Below are positions 11,375 to 20,004 of a stretch of 64,000 nucleotides of DNA, piece after piece. The translations under genes and the position numbers were made by a program. Source of the stretch: a bacterium (GTDB lineage: Bacteria > BMS3Abin14). The DNA lies in assembly GCA_020350725.1 (NCBI GenBank), contig CP070719.1:781026-845025 (forward strand), in the 5' to 3' direction. Numbering within the stretch: position 1 is the first letter of the stretch; the number at the start of each line of letters is the position of its first letter. A model generated the notes under the pieces. It was not told the origin of the DNA and did no database searches. It was given only the letters and a program-made list of their open reading frames with translations.

Positions 11375-12724
11375 CTACCCCTCGATCCCGTACTCCTTGA
11401 TCTTGGCCAGGAGGGTCTTGCGGGTGATCCCCAGGGTCCGTGCCGTGTGAGTTCTGTTGCCCTCCTTTTCGGCCAGGGTCCTCTCGATGAGCATCCTCTC
11501 CATCTCCTTGAGAGAGATGCCGGACTGGACGGCATCCAGACCCGGCGGCGCCTCAACCTGCTTCCCCGCCAGGGGTTCCGGCAGGTCCTCCTCACCGAGA
11601 TATCTGCCCCGGGACAGGATGACCCCCCTCTCGATGACATTCATCATCTCCCGGACGTTGCCCGGCCAGTCGTAGGAGACAAGGCAGGCGAGGGCGCGCG
11701 GCGATATCCCGTGGATATCCTTGCCGTGCCGCCGGGCGAAGCGTTTGAGGAAGAGATCGGCAAGGAGAGGGATGTCGATCTTTCTCTCCCTCAAGGGAGG
11801 AACCCTGACGGGGAAAACGGACAGGCGGTAGAACAGGTCCTCGCGGAAACGGCCGGCCCTGACTTCCACCTCGAGGTCCCTGTTTGTGGCCGCGATGATC
11901 CGGACGTCCGTGATGATCTCACGGTTGTCGCCAAGGGGGGTGATCACTCCGTCCTGAAGGACCCTGAGAACCTTGGCCTGAGCCGGGGCCGGAAGGTCTC
12001 CCACTTCGTCCAGGAAGAGGGTCCCGTCCCTCGCGGCGACGAACTTTCCCTCCTTGTCCCGTTCCGCCCCGGTGAACGAGCCCTTCCGGTGCCCGAAGAG
12101 CTCGCTCTCCACCAGATTTTCAGGAATGGCGGCACAGTTCAACCGGATCATATTTAAATCCCGCCGCGGGCTCATCATGTGTATCGCCTCAGCGAGGATC
12201 TCCTTTCCGGTGCCGCTCTCCCCGGTGAGCAGGACGGTCGCGTCGGTAGGGGCCACCCTTGCGATCTCAGTTAGAAGGCCCTCCATGACGCTGCTGGTTG
12301 ACACAATACCCGTCCGGCGAAGCTCTTCCGGAAGACCTGCCAGCCGGTAGTCGTCCTCCGGTTCGAGGCCGGCCCGGACAGCCTCTTTGAGCTCGTGGAT
12401 GTCGAGGGGCTTCGTGAGGTAATCGTAGGCCCCTTTTTTCAATGCCTGGACGGCGGTGTCCACGGCTGCATAGGCCGTCATGATGAGGACGGGAAGCGAC
12501 GGATCGTAGGCCTTCAGAAGGCGCAGGGTCTCCAATCCTCCGATGCCCGGCATCTTCAGGTCCAGGAGAACGAGGTCTGATGGATCGGTCCTCTGCTCCT
12601 CAAGGCCGCCCTCTCCGGTTCCGGCCTCTGCCGCTGCGTAGCCCTCCTCGGCGAGGGCCTCCTTCAGCATGAGGCGGTGCGACGCATCGTCGTCAATGAT
12701 GAGGATCTTTCTTTTCGCTCTCAC
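11375..12724 (-). CDS. Sigma-54-dependent response regulator (NtrC/ZraR family)
   Basis: Two-component activator of 449 residues. Domains in order: receiver (about 6-120, phospho-acceptor Asp in VLLDLKMPG), an AAA+ ATPase that contacts sigma-54 RNA polymerase (Walker A GESGTGKE, the loop GSFTGA in place of the usual GAFTGA, Walker B-like DGTLFLDEVGD), and a C-terminal Fis-type helix-turn-helix (HTARTLGITRKTLLAKIKEY). It overlaps its sensor kinase gene by 4 nt (ATGA) and is translated second. Targets are unknown. The Ala-to-Ser change in GAFTGA is seen in some active family members. Confidence 0.93.
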   Translation of the reverse strand: MRAKRKILIIDDDASHRLMLKEALAEEGYAAAEAGTGEGGLEEQRTDPSDLVLLDLKMPGIGGLETLRLLKAYDPSLPVLIMTAYAAVDTAVQALKKGAYDYLTKPLDIHELKEAVRAGLEPEDDYRLAGLPEELRRTGIVSTSSVMEGLLTEIARVAPTDATVLLTGESGTGKEILAEAIHMMSPRRDLNMIRLNCAAIPENLVESELFGHRKGSFTGAERDKEGKFVAARDGTLFLDEVGDLPAPAQAKVLRVLQDGVITPLGDNREIITDVRIIAATNRDLEVEVRAGRFREDLFYRLSVFPVRVPPLRERKIDIPLLADLFLKRFARRHGKDIHGISPRALACLVSYDWPGNVREMMNVIERGVILSRGRYLGEEDLPEPLAGKQVEAPPGLDAVQSGISLKEMERMLIERTLAEKEGNRTHTARTLGITRKTLLAKIKEYGIEG

Positions 12725-14469
12725 TGACGATCTCCTGCGGCGGGGGCGGGGATCTCCAGAACGGCCACCGCACCTCCCGACGGACCTGCCCCGGAGATCC
12801 TCGCCGATCCTCCATGAAGGTCGGCGATCTTCCTGACCAGAGGCAGGCCCAGGCCGGTGCCTTTCTCGCGGGTGGTGTAGAAAAGGTCGAAGATGCGTTC
12901 CCTCTCCTCCTCGGCAATGCCCGGCCCCTCATCCGTGACCCTCAGGGTGAGCTCATCCTTCCCGGCTTCGGCCTCGAGGCGGACAGTTTGACCGGGGACG
13001 GACGCCTCGATGGCGTTAATGACCAGGTTGAGCAGAGCCTGTATGATCATATCCCGGTCAAGGGGCCACTCCAGCCCTTCGGGCACCGGGCCGATCTCCA
13101 GCGCGACGCCCTTCGACCGCAGGTCGCTCTCGGAGAGCGACAGGACGTGGGACAGGATGTCGGCGACAGGCCAGGTCCGGATGTCGGGAGATTCGGTCCT
13201 GGCGTAGGACAACATGCTGCCGACCACCCTGTTCAACCGGTCCACTTCCTCGACGAGGACGCGGGTGTATCGGGCGTGATCCTCGGACACTTTGCCGGAC
13301 AGGAGCTGGGCGAATCCTCTGATGGAACTCAGAGGATTTCTGATCTCGTGGGCGACGGTCGAGGCGAGGCGGCCGAGTTCAGCCAGACGCTCGGCCTGGT
13401 GGACCCGTTCTCTGAGGGATTTCAGCTCGCCGATATCCTGGAACAGGACCAGCACGGCATTGACCTTCCCTTCGCCGCCGGGAAGAGGGGTGGCCGACAG
13501 GCTGACCTCGAGATCCACCCCGGAGGAGCGATGCAGCAAGCCCTCCCGAATGGACGCGGTCTGCCCGGCAAGGACAGAGTCAAAAGGCAGAAGGTCGGGG
13601 GAGAAGATGGAGGTTATCTTCCTTTTCAGGAGAGCCCTCTCGGGGATGCCGAGGACAGCTTCCGCTGAGGGGTTGACGATGGATATTCTGCCATCCGAAC
13701 CGCAGAGGATCAGGCCGGCCGGCATCTGACGGACGAGTTCCCTTGCCATGGATTCCGTCCGGGACAGGGCCTCCGTCACTTCCCTGGCCCGCTGGCTCCA
13801 GAAGATCCACCCGAGAAACCCCGACGCCGCCGCCGCCAGGAGAAGCCCCAGGAGGATGGTCACCCTCTGGTGCCTGGCCCGAAAGGCCAGAGGTCCCTCG
13901 GCGTCGAGCACGACAAGGACCCAGGACCCTTCGGACGGGATCGGGGATGGACGGCGCAGGCCCATCCTCCCCATGTGGCCCCTGCCGCCGCCTGGTCCCT
14001 GTTGCGCCAGGATCATCCTGTACACGAAGAGCTCTTCACCGGGCAGAAAATAGCCATCCGGCAGCCCTGAAGCTCCGGGAGGATCCGAGAGGATCCGGGA
14101 GGGAAGCTCCCCGGGTGTTATGCCCCCGGAGGCGGCGACCTCTCCCCCCGCGCCCACGATGCCGAGGAACAGGACCCCTGCCTGATCGGCTGTCTCGGAC
14201 AGGAGATTTTCCAGGGCGTTCTGCTCCAGGGCAAAACGCATCATCCCGGTCCTCATACCGGCTTCAAGGCTTCTTGCCAGGGCATCGGCCTGACGGAAGA
14301 GACTTTCCTCGATGAGGCCTCTCTCAACCCGGGCACTCCGGTAGGTCAGAAACCCGATGGCGACGAGGGGGATGACAAACAGCAGCAGTAAAAAGGGTGT
14401 TCGCCTGACTGAGGAGGGCTTTTCCCGGGGAAGCCAGGTGCCCGGCGGCCGGGGCGCATCGGTGTCCAT
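12721..14469 (-). CDS. Sensor histidine kinase (ZraS/AtoS-like)
   Basis: Membrane sensor partnered with the sigma-54 regulator. Layout: an N-terminal membrane helix (about residues 25-45), a periplasmic sensor region rich in Gly/Met (residues 50-195), a second membrane helix (about 203-222), a PAS domain, then HisKA with the phospho-acceptor His in STVAHEIRNPLSSIRGFAQ and an HATPase domain (NLVINAIEAS, DEGPGIAEEERERIFDLFYTT, GTGLGLPLV). The ATG at 14469 was chosen over an in-frame TTG two codons upstream. No clear Shine-Dalgarno is visible. The signal sensed is unknown. Confidence 0.92.
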   Translation of the reverse strand: MDTDAPRPPGTWLPREKPSSVRRTPFLLLLFVIPLVAIGFLTYRSARVERGLIEESLFRQADALARSLEAGMRTGMMRFALEQNALENLLSETADQAGVLFLGIVGAGGEVAASGGITPGELPSRILSDPPGASGLPDGYFLPGEELFVYRMILAQQGPGGGRGHMGRMGLRRPSPIPSEGSWVLVVLDAEGPLAFRARHQRVTILLGLLLAAAASGFLGWIFWSQRAREVTEALSRTESMARELVRQMPAGLILCGSDGRISIVNPSAEAVLGIPERALLKRKITSIFSPDLLPFDSVLAGQTASIREGLLHRSSGVDLEVSLSATPLPGGEGKVNAVLVLFQDIGELKSLRERVHQAERLAELGRLASTVAHEIRNPLSSIRGFAQLLSGKVSEDHARYTRVLVEEVDRLNRVVGSMLSYARTESPDIRTWPVADILSHVLSLSESDLRSKGVALEIGPVPEGLEWPLDRDMIIQALLNLVINAIEASVPGQTVRLEAEAGKDELTLRVTDEGPGIAEEERERIFDLFYTTREKGTGLGLPLVRKIADLHGGSARISGAGPSGGAVAVLEIPAPAAGDRQ

Positions 14470-14693
14470 GCTCAATCAATAGGTCGGCTGGAGGTCTCTG
14501 TCAAGGGAGGACCCTGATGGGCAGTTGGAAAGGAGTAGGGAGAAAGGGGAAAGGATTTCTTGGATCCCGGTCAGAACTGTTCAGAGACAGGTCCTGGAAG
14601 AGTACCCTTTTCCCTGTCGCCGGCCACTCAGAGCCCTTTGACCTTCGGCCTTTATCCTTTTCCCCGATCCCCTCCATGTCCCGGGGGAGATGG

Positions 14694-15104
14694 TTAAAAG
14701 GACTTGAACACCTTCGCCAGCGATTCTCCGCCGATGTGGAGTTTCATCTCGCAGAAATAGCCGAAGGGCGTCAGGTGCACGGCATATCCCGCACCCTCGA
14801 GGCGCTCCGCCGCTCGCTCGAGGATCTGGCGGGCGTAGTGGGGGTCCGCCCGGCTCTCCGAGAGGTGGGAGAAGAAATGGAGGACCACGGTCCGGCTGTC
14901 GAACTTCCCCGCCAGCCACTTGATGTTCTTGACCAGTTTGTCCAGGATCTTCTTGCCTTTCCCGGGGTCGTCCTCCTCTGCCTGGACGAGGACGAGAACG
15001 CATCCCCTGACCTCGTTCTCCCCCTCGGCGTCCGGCGCCCCGTCCATGCTTTTCCTGTGGGTCCTGTACCAGAATGACGGTGTGTGGAACATGAGAAGTT
15101 TCAT
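14694..15104 (-). CDS. Stand-alone threonyl-tRNA synthetase editing-domain-like protein
   Basis: A 136-residue protein that resembles the N-terminal editing domain of archaeal threonyl-tRNA synthetases, a DTD-like fold that hydrolyses seryl-tRNA(Thr). The resemblance covers the N-terminal strand (MKLLMFHTPSFWYRT), the central VLVLVQAEEDD strand, the block FFSHLSESRADPHYA, which matches the AHLS..L..P..A pattern with its catalytic His, and the C-terminal TPFGYFCEMKLHIGGESLA, which matches APFGYYK..I..KGHPLAE. The aromatic-Lys pair of the archaeal site appears as Phe-Cys, so activity may differ. There is no synthetase domain attached. It lies beside threonine synthase, transcribed divergently. 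Recognition is from remembered family patterns. Confidence 0.65.
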   Translation of the reverse strand: MKLLMFHTPSFWYRTHRKSMDGAPDAEGENEVRGCVLVLVQAEEDDPGKGKKILDKLVKNIKWLAGKFDSRTVVLHFFSHLSESRADPHYARQILERAAERLEGAGYAVHLTPFGYFCEMKLHIGGESLAKVFKSF

Positions 15105-15241
15105 GAAAATGAATATAGACGAAGAGGGCGGTCAAGTCTAAGTTATCGTTTGGATCATCTCCGTGTCTCCTCAGGGATGGTTGCAGGGGTGGACGCCTGT
15201 TGGTAGTATTCTTGGAAGTGCAGGGATGGGCGGAAAAGCAG

Positions 15242-15281
15242 AGAATTAGAAATTAGAGTTTCAGAGCATTGGAGCCATAGG
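15242..15281. repeat. Quasi-periodic intergenic repeat (ATTAGA words)
   Basis: Words AGAATTAGAAATTAGAG, TTTCAGAGCATTGGAG and CATAGGG lie upstream of thrC. The same wording (CAGAGCATTGGAG, ATTAGAAATTAGAG) recurs at 50128-50166. Confidence 0.65.
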
Positions 15282-15334
15282 GAATCAGGGCCGGCGGTGC
15301 CGGCCACGGTCATGTTCCGAAGGGAGTGGGGACA

Positions 15335-16744
15335 ATGAAAAGGGGAAAGACACAGACGGGCTCCGTGGTTTTACCAACCCACAGGGGGGACGTCGTCTAC
15401 AGCTGCATCGAGTGCCAGGCTCAGTATTCGCTGGAGGAATTTCACTACACCTGTCCCTCCTGCGGATCGCTCCTGAAGCTTCTGGACAGGGCCTTCGACG
15501 AACTGAAAAGGGTGTCCGGCACCAAGTGGCGCGCCATATTCGACGGCAGAAGAGTTTCCAACCGGCACTTCCTGGCGGGCATCTTTCTTTTCCACGAGCT
15601 GATCCTGCCTGCCGTACCGCCCGAGGACGTTATCTATCTCGGGGAGGGCCACACTCCCCTAATAAGGGCTAACGAGGATCTCTCCGGCTGGGTGGGAGCC
15701 CCTTTCTATGTTAAGAACGACGGCCTGAACCCATCGGCGAGTTTCAAGGACCGGGGAATGGCCAGCGCCATCAGCTACCTGAACCACTCCATCAGGGCGA
15801 GGGATATTCCCCAGGTCCTGGGGATATGTGCCAGCACGGGGGACACCTCGGCCGCCGCGGCCCTTTACCTGAGTTACCTTCCGAAGGGGAAGGTCAAATC
15901 GGTGGTCCTTCTCCCCCAAGGAAAGGTCACCCCACAGCAGCTCTCTCAGCCCCTCGGTTCGGGGGCAACCGTCATCGAGCTCCCCGGGGTCTTTGACGAC
16001 TGCATGAAGGTGGTGGAGGAACTGGCGGAGAATTACGAGGTCTTTCTCCTGAACAGCAAGAACCCGGCCCGCATCAACGGCCAGAAGAGTTACTCCTACG
16101 AGGTGGCCCAGCAGCTCGACTGGCAGACCTCGAACCTGGTCACGGTGCTGCCCATCGGCAACGCGGGCAACATTACCGCCGTCATGGAGGGTTTCCTGGA
16201 CCTGTATCGCCTGAATATCATCGACACCCTGCCGACGGTCATCGGAGTCCAGAGCGAGCATGCCGACCCCGTGTACCGGTGGAGCATGACCGGCAAATAT
16301 GCGCCTGTCCCGGTCAGAGCCAGTGTTGCCCAGGCGGCCATGATCGGCGATCCGGTCTCGTTCCCCAAGGTAAGACAGCTGGTGGAGGAGCATTATCAGA
16401 GCAGGTTCTTCGCGGTCAGGGTCAGCGAACAGGAGGTCATGGAGGGTATGTTGACAGCCAACCGTCACGGCCACGTGGTCTGCACCCAGGGGGGAGAATC
16501 CGTCGCCGGCCTGAAAAAAGCCGTCGCCAACGGTCTGGTCAGCCGGGAGGACACTCTGGTGGTGGACTCGACCTCCCATCAGCTCAAATTCGCCGAGTTC
16601 CAGCAGATGTATTTCACGGACTCCTTCGCCCCGGAGTACGAGATCACCACGCGCATGGACCTCAGGAATGCACCGGTGGCCCTCGATGCAGATGCCGAAT
16701 CGGTGGCCGGGTTTTTGAACCTGAAGAGAAAGGGGAAGACATAG
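15335..16744 (+). CDS. thrC: Threonine synthase
   Basis: PLP enzyme converting O-phospho-homoserine to threonine. The 469-residue protein begins with a zinc-ribbon-like segment (CIECQAQY and CPSCGSLL) typical of the shorter threonine synthase branch, then the fold-type II PLP domain with the Schiff-base Lys in NPSASFKDRGM and a substrate loop (GEGHTPLIRA). GNAGN further on fits the PLP phosphate-binding loop. The ATG at 15335 has AGGGAG eight bases upstream; a GTG at 15326 overlaps that Shine-Dalgarno and is less likely. The upstream neighbour is the threonyl-tRNA editing-like gene, an intriguing pairing by amino acid. Confidence 0.92.
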   Translation: MKRGKTQTGSVVLPTHRGDVVYSCIECQAQYSLEEFHYTCPSCGSLLKLLDRAFDELKRVSGTKWRAIFDGRRVSNRHFLAGIFLFHELILPAVPPEDVIYLGEGHTPLIRANEDLSGWVGAPFYVKNDGLNPSASFKDRGMASAISYLNHSIRARDIPQVLGICASTGDTSAAAALYLSYLPKGKVKSVVLLPQGKVTPQQLSQPLGSGATVIELPGVFDDCMKVVEELAENYEVFLLNSKNPARINGQKSYSYEVAQQLDWQTSNLVTVLPIGNAGNITAVMEGFLDLYRLNIIDTLPTVIGVQSEHADPVYRWSMTGKYAPVPVRASVAQAAMIGDPVSFPKVRQLVEEHYQSRFFAVRVSEQEVMEGMLTANRHGHVVCTQGGESVAGLKKAVANGLVSREDTLVVDSTSHQLKFAEFQQMYFTDSFAPEYEITTRMDLRNAPVALDADAESVAGFLNLKRKGKT

Positions 16745-16848
16745 GCTCGCCGGGCCTGTGCGGTATGGGCAGGGGAGTGACCTTTCCTTGCTTATTTAAA
16801 GCGGTTTTCCGCGCCTGAACCCTGATCTGTCACGGGAAGAAAAACAGG

Positions 16849-17610
16849 ATGTCTGAAACCTTCCGCCTGCGACATTACGCGTCCAGCCTTCTCCTCATCC
16901 TTTTCCTGTTTCCCTGTCCTGCCCATGGGCGGGACGAGGTGGTGGTCCTTCTCCACGGGATCGCCAACGTCCCACTGTCCATGAAATTTATCCAGTATCA
17001 CCTGGAGGAGGAGGGCTATACCGTTCTCAACCTCGGGTATTCCAGCACGGAGATGTCCATCGAAGAGGCGGCAGAGGGGGTCCGGACGCGGGTCAGCCGG
17101 TGGATAAAGAACAACCGTCATGAGGGCAAAACGATCCATTTCGTCGCTCACAGCATGGGCAACATCGTGTCGAGGAAGGCCGTGGGAACCGGTTTTCCCC
17201 GCCTCGGCCGGATGGTCATGATCGCGCCTCCCAACAGGGGTTCCCTGACGGCGGCCCAGCTGAAGGATCTCCAGCTCTTTAAATGGATTTACGGACCCGC
17301 CGGTCAGCAGCTCTCCGCGGACAATCGTATCTTCTTCGACCGGCTGCCCGTACCCCCATGCGAGTTCGGCGTCATCGCCGGTGGAAAGGATGACGGTGAG
17401 GGTTACAATCCCCTCCTGGCCGGCGACGATGACGGCACGGTGAGAGTGGAGGAGACCAAACTCGAGGGCATGGCCGATTTCATCCTGCTGCACAACATGC
17501 ACACGATGATCCTGTTCGATCGGGACGCGGCCGACCAGGTGGTCCATTTTCTCCGGAACGGAAGGTTCAACCACCTATCCGTCCCCGGGGGAACGGAGAT
17601 GGGACGGTAA
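16849..17610 (+). CDS. Secreted alpha/beta hydrolase, lipase-like
   Basis: A 253-residue protein with an N-terminal signal sequence (residues 1-27, ending PAHG) and an alpha/beta-hydrolase fold of the triacylglycerol lipase/PGAP1 type. Visible are the oxyanion strand VVVLLHGI, the nucleophile elbow VAHSMGN (Ser about residue 103), and a late His in LLHNMHTMI. It is likely periplasmic. Substrate class (lipid ester or other acyl ester) is inferred from the family only. It ends convergently with cheR, separated by a short repeat. Confidence 0.82.
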   Translation: MSETFRLRHYASSLLLILFLFPCPAHGRDEVVVLLHGIANVPLSMKFIQYHLEEEGYTVLNLGYSSTEMSIEEAAEGVRTRVSRWIKNNRHEGKTIHFVAHSMGNIVSRKAVGTGFPRLGRMVMIAPPNRGSLTAAQLKDLQLFKWIYGPAGQQLSADNRIFFDRLPVPPCEFGVIAGGKDDGEGYNPLLAGDDDGTVRVEETKLEGMADFILLHNMHTMILFDRDAADQVVHFLRNGRFNHLSVPGGTEMGR

Positions 17611-17665
17611 TTGGACATTAGACATTAGACATTAGAGACTAGAGATTGGAGATTAGAGATTGGAG
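17611..17665. repeat. Quasi-periodic intergenic repeat (ATTAGACATTAGA words)
   Basis: Near-perfect tandem words of 8-10 nt, ATTGGACATTAGACATTAG then ACATTAGAGACTAGAG, ATTGGAGATTAGAG and ATTGGAGG, occupy the convergent gap between the lipase and cheR genes. Confidence 0.85.
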
Positions 17666-17722
17666 GCCGGTTCTCCGTTCCGGGTTTCCGGTGCATCTTC
17701 TCCAGCTGTCGTCTTTCAGCCC

Positions 17723-18574
17723 TTAGCTCCTTTTTCTGTAGATGCACTTCCTCACCCTCTCGAAGCCGGCGGCGCCGGGCAGCGTTTCCGTCCGGCCGAT
17801 GACCAGGAGACCGGGCGCTTCGAGACAGCCGCGGATGCCGGCCAGGACCTGCATGCAGGAGTCCTCCGTATTGTAGGTCAGGATGGAGTTGCGAAGGAGG
17901 ACCAGGTGGCAGCGGTCCGGGGGGGGGTCCCTGAGGAGATCGCGCCGGAGGAGAAGGACCCTGCCCTTTACATCATCGGACAGGATCCAGTCCTCACCGA
18001 CGCGGACGAACCACCTCTCCCTCATCCGCTCCGGGACCTCCCTGATGCTTCCCCACTGGTAGGCGCCCTCCCTGGCCCGGACAAGGGAGATGTCGTGGGT
18101 TTCCGTTCCGACGACCTTCCAGGAGGGTCCGATCTCTCCCTCCTCCTCCATGGACATCAAAAGCATGGCGAGGGAGTAGGGTTCCTCTCCCCCTGCACTT
18201 CCCGCACACCAGGCCGACAGTCCCCTGGAGGGGATACAGGTCACCTCTTCCAGGATGACCTGCCGGAGGTCCTGCCAGACGGAGACGTTTCTGAAGAAAC
18301 GGCTTATGGTGACACGGAACAGGGATTCGAGGAGGATCCTCTCCGCCGGATCGGCCAGGACCCTGTCCCGGTAGAGGCCCGGGTCCCGGATGCGCAAGGA
18401 GTCCATCCGCCGCTGGATCTTTCGGCGAATATTCCTTCTGTTCAGGGGCCTCCACCGGTAGCCCAGCCGGGGGGCTGTCTCCCTCAGAAAACTCTCGAAC
18501 TCTTCCGGCTTCACTGTTCTTCCCCCTGCGGCCGGGACTTCTTTCCCTGGGGAGGAGGATATCACATCGGACAT
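17723..18574 (-). CDS. CheR-type protein glutamate methyltransferase (orphan)
   Basis: SAM-dependent methyltransferase related to chemotaxis CheR, 283 residues. It has an N-terminal helical CheR_N region (FESFLRETAPRLGYRW, IRRKIQRRMDSLR) followed by the catalytic domain with SRFFRNVSVWQDL and the SAM motif WCAGSAGGEEPYSLAMLL, which corresponds to the canonical SAGCSTGEEPYS. No other chemotaxis gene (cheA, cheB, cheW, mcp) is present in the window, so its methyl acceptor is unknown. Orphan CheR proteins also occur in gliding or signalling systems. Confidence 0.85.
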   Translation of the reverse strand: MSDVISSSPGKEVPAAGGRTVKPEEFESFLRETAPRLGYRWRPLNRRNIRRKIQRRMDSLRIRDPGLYRDRVLADPAERILLESLFRVTISRFFRNVSVWQDLRQVILEEVTCIPSRGLSAWCAGSAGGEEPYSLAMLLMSMEEEGEIGPSWKVVGTETHDISLVRAREGAYQWGSIREVPERMRERWFVRVGEDWILSDDVKGRVLLLRRDLLRDPPPDRCHLVLLRNSILTYNTEDSCMQVLAGIRGCLEAPGLLVIGRTETLPGAAGFERVRKCIYRKRS

Positions 18575-18839
18575 TACAGGTTATTGGGAATTTCCGGAAC
18601 TTATGGTATTTTTGGCGAAAAAGTCCGATCGAAAAGTGAAATTGACACGGGCACCGATGTCCGAGGTCTCGAACCCGGCCAGGCAGGGGGCAGGTCGCAT
18701 GATCCATCTACCGGGCCTTGGGACCCCGGACGGGCTCGACCTTTGGGATGCCTGGGATATATGATCATAACTGAGGGGGGCGGACTCGTGAAGGAACCGG
18801 AAAGTATCCTACGAGGTCCTGGACCGTCGGGAGGCCAAG

Positions 18840-19331
18840 ATGATCCTTGCAGCCGTAAGTGACAGTCATGACCACAGGGCGCCCCTGGGAGCGGCCGTCA
18901 AAAAAGCCCATGAGGAGGGGGCGCAGATCCTGTTCCACCTGGGCGATCTCATTTCTCCCTTTATGCTGTCGACCCTCAAGGAATTCCCCGGCCGGATCTA
19001 TCTCGTTATCGGGAACAATGACGGAGACGCCCTGGCGGTCTCCAGGACCATACCCCAGGAGTGTTCCCAGATCCGGGAGTATTCCAGGAATATCGTGGTC
19101 GAGATCAACGGCGTGACGGTGGGGGCGACCCACTACCCGGAGTACGCCAGGCCCATGGCCGCCAGCGGTGACTTTGACATCGTCCTGTACGGCCACACGC
19201 ACCAGTACTCCGAACGGAGGATCGGCGAGACCCTCCTCCTCAACCCGGGGGATCTGATGGGGCTGTCGGAGGATAAATCGTTCTGTCTCGTCGACACGGA
19301 AACGCTGGAGGTGAGGAGGCTGTTCGTGTGA
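18840..19331 (+). CDS. YfcE/MJ0936-type metallophosphoesterase
   Basis: Small cytoplasmic calcineurin-like phosphodiesterase of 163 residues. Metal-binding blocks are all present: SDSHDH, HLGDLI, GNNDGD, and YGHTH followed by LLLNPGD near the C-terminus. The family hydrolyses phosphodiesters in vitro; the physiological substrate is unknown. Its TGA overlaps the GTG of the SGNH hydrolase gene (GTGA), so the two are coupled. The 265-nt gap upstream, shared with cheR, holds the promoters of both directions but no gene. Confidence 0.88.
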   Translation: MILAAVSDSHDHRAPLGAAVKKAHEEGAQILFHLGDLISPFMLSTLKEFPGRIYLVIGNNDGDALAVSRTIPQECSQIREYSRNIVVEINGVTVGATHYPEYARPMAASGDFDIVLYGHTHQYSERRIGETLLLNPGDLMGLSEDKSFCLVDTETLEVRRLFV

Positions 19332-19921
19332 CGGAGACCAGGGTCTACGCCGCGTTCGGAGACTCCATAACAGACGGCTATGGGGTGGCAAGGAGTTTCG
19401 TCTTCCATGCCGCCGATCGGATCAGAGGGGCCACCCCGCACCTGGAGTGGACGATCCTCGTAAGGGGAATGAGCGGAGAGACCTCCACGGAAGCCCTCTA
19501 CCGCCTCGACAGGGACCTTCTCTCCCAGGACCCCGACCTCGTCACGGTCAACTTCGGGGTCAACGACGCCTTCTCCGGCATATCCCCCGAGAGGTTCGCC
19601 GACAACCTGAAGACCATGGTCCACAGGGTCAAAGAGAACGGCTGCGGGAGGATCGTCCTTCTGTCCTCGGAGGTGATCCCCGAGCCCGAGGCGGAAAGGC
19701 AGGTCCTGCCCTACTGGGACGCCATGAGGCGGACGGCCGACGATACAGGTTCCGTCTACGCCGACGTCAACGGTTACTGGCAGAAACTGATCGACGCAGG
19801 GCGCAACCAGTGGGATATGATCATCCCGGGTGACCTCCACCCCAACGAAGAGGGACACCGGGTCATCGGTGAGGCCGTCTGGCTTGCCATCGAGGAGAGC
19901 CGCCTGCTGGAGGACCTGTAA
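19328..19921 (+). CDS. SGNH/GDSL family hydrolase
   Basis: Esterase-like protein of 197 residues with the GDSL blocks in order: AFGDSITDGYG (nucleophile Ser, block I), a Gly in VRGMSGETS (block II), NFGVNDAF (block III) and DLHPNEEGH (Asp-His, block V). There is no signal peptide, so it probably acts in the cytoplasm on small esters or acyl groups such as lysophospholipid or thioester. GTG start at 19328, overlapping the stop of the phosphoesterase gene by 4 nt. Confidence 0.88.
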   Translation: MTETRVYAAFGDSITDGYGVARSFVFHAADRIRGATPHLEWTILVRGMSGETSTEALYRLDRDLLSQDPDLVTVNFGVNDAFSGISPERFADNLKTMVHRVKENGCGRIVLLSSEVIPEPEAERQVLPYWDAMRRTADDTGSVYADVNGYWQKLIDAGRNQWDMIIPGDLHPNEEGHRVIGEAVWLAIEESRLLEDL

Positions 19922-20004
19922 CGTTCAGGGCACAGACGACCATTGAATCCGGGAAAGAGCGACATCCCGTTTTCCTGAGATCCCCACCCGAAGGAGGCCG
20001 AGTT

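Noticed and set aside
15371-16579. Long minus-strand frames within thrC
   Set aside because: Antisense shadows of threonine synthase, without family resemblance or ribosome-binding sites.
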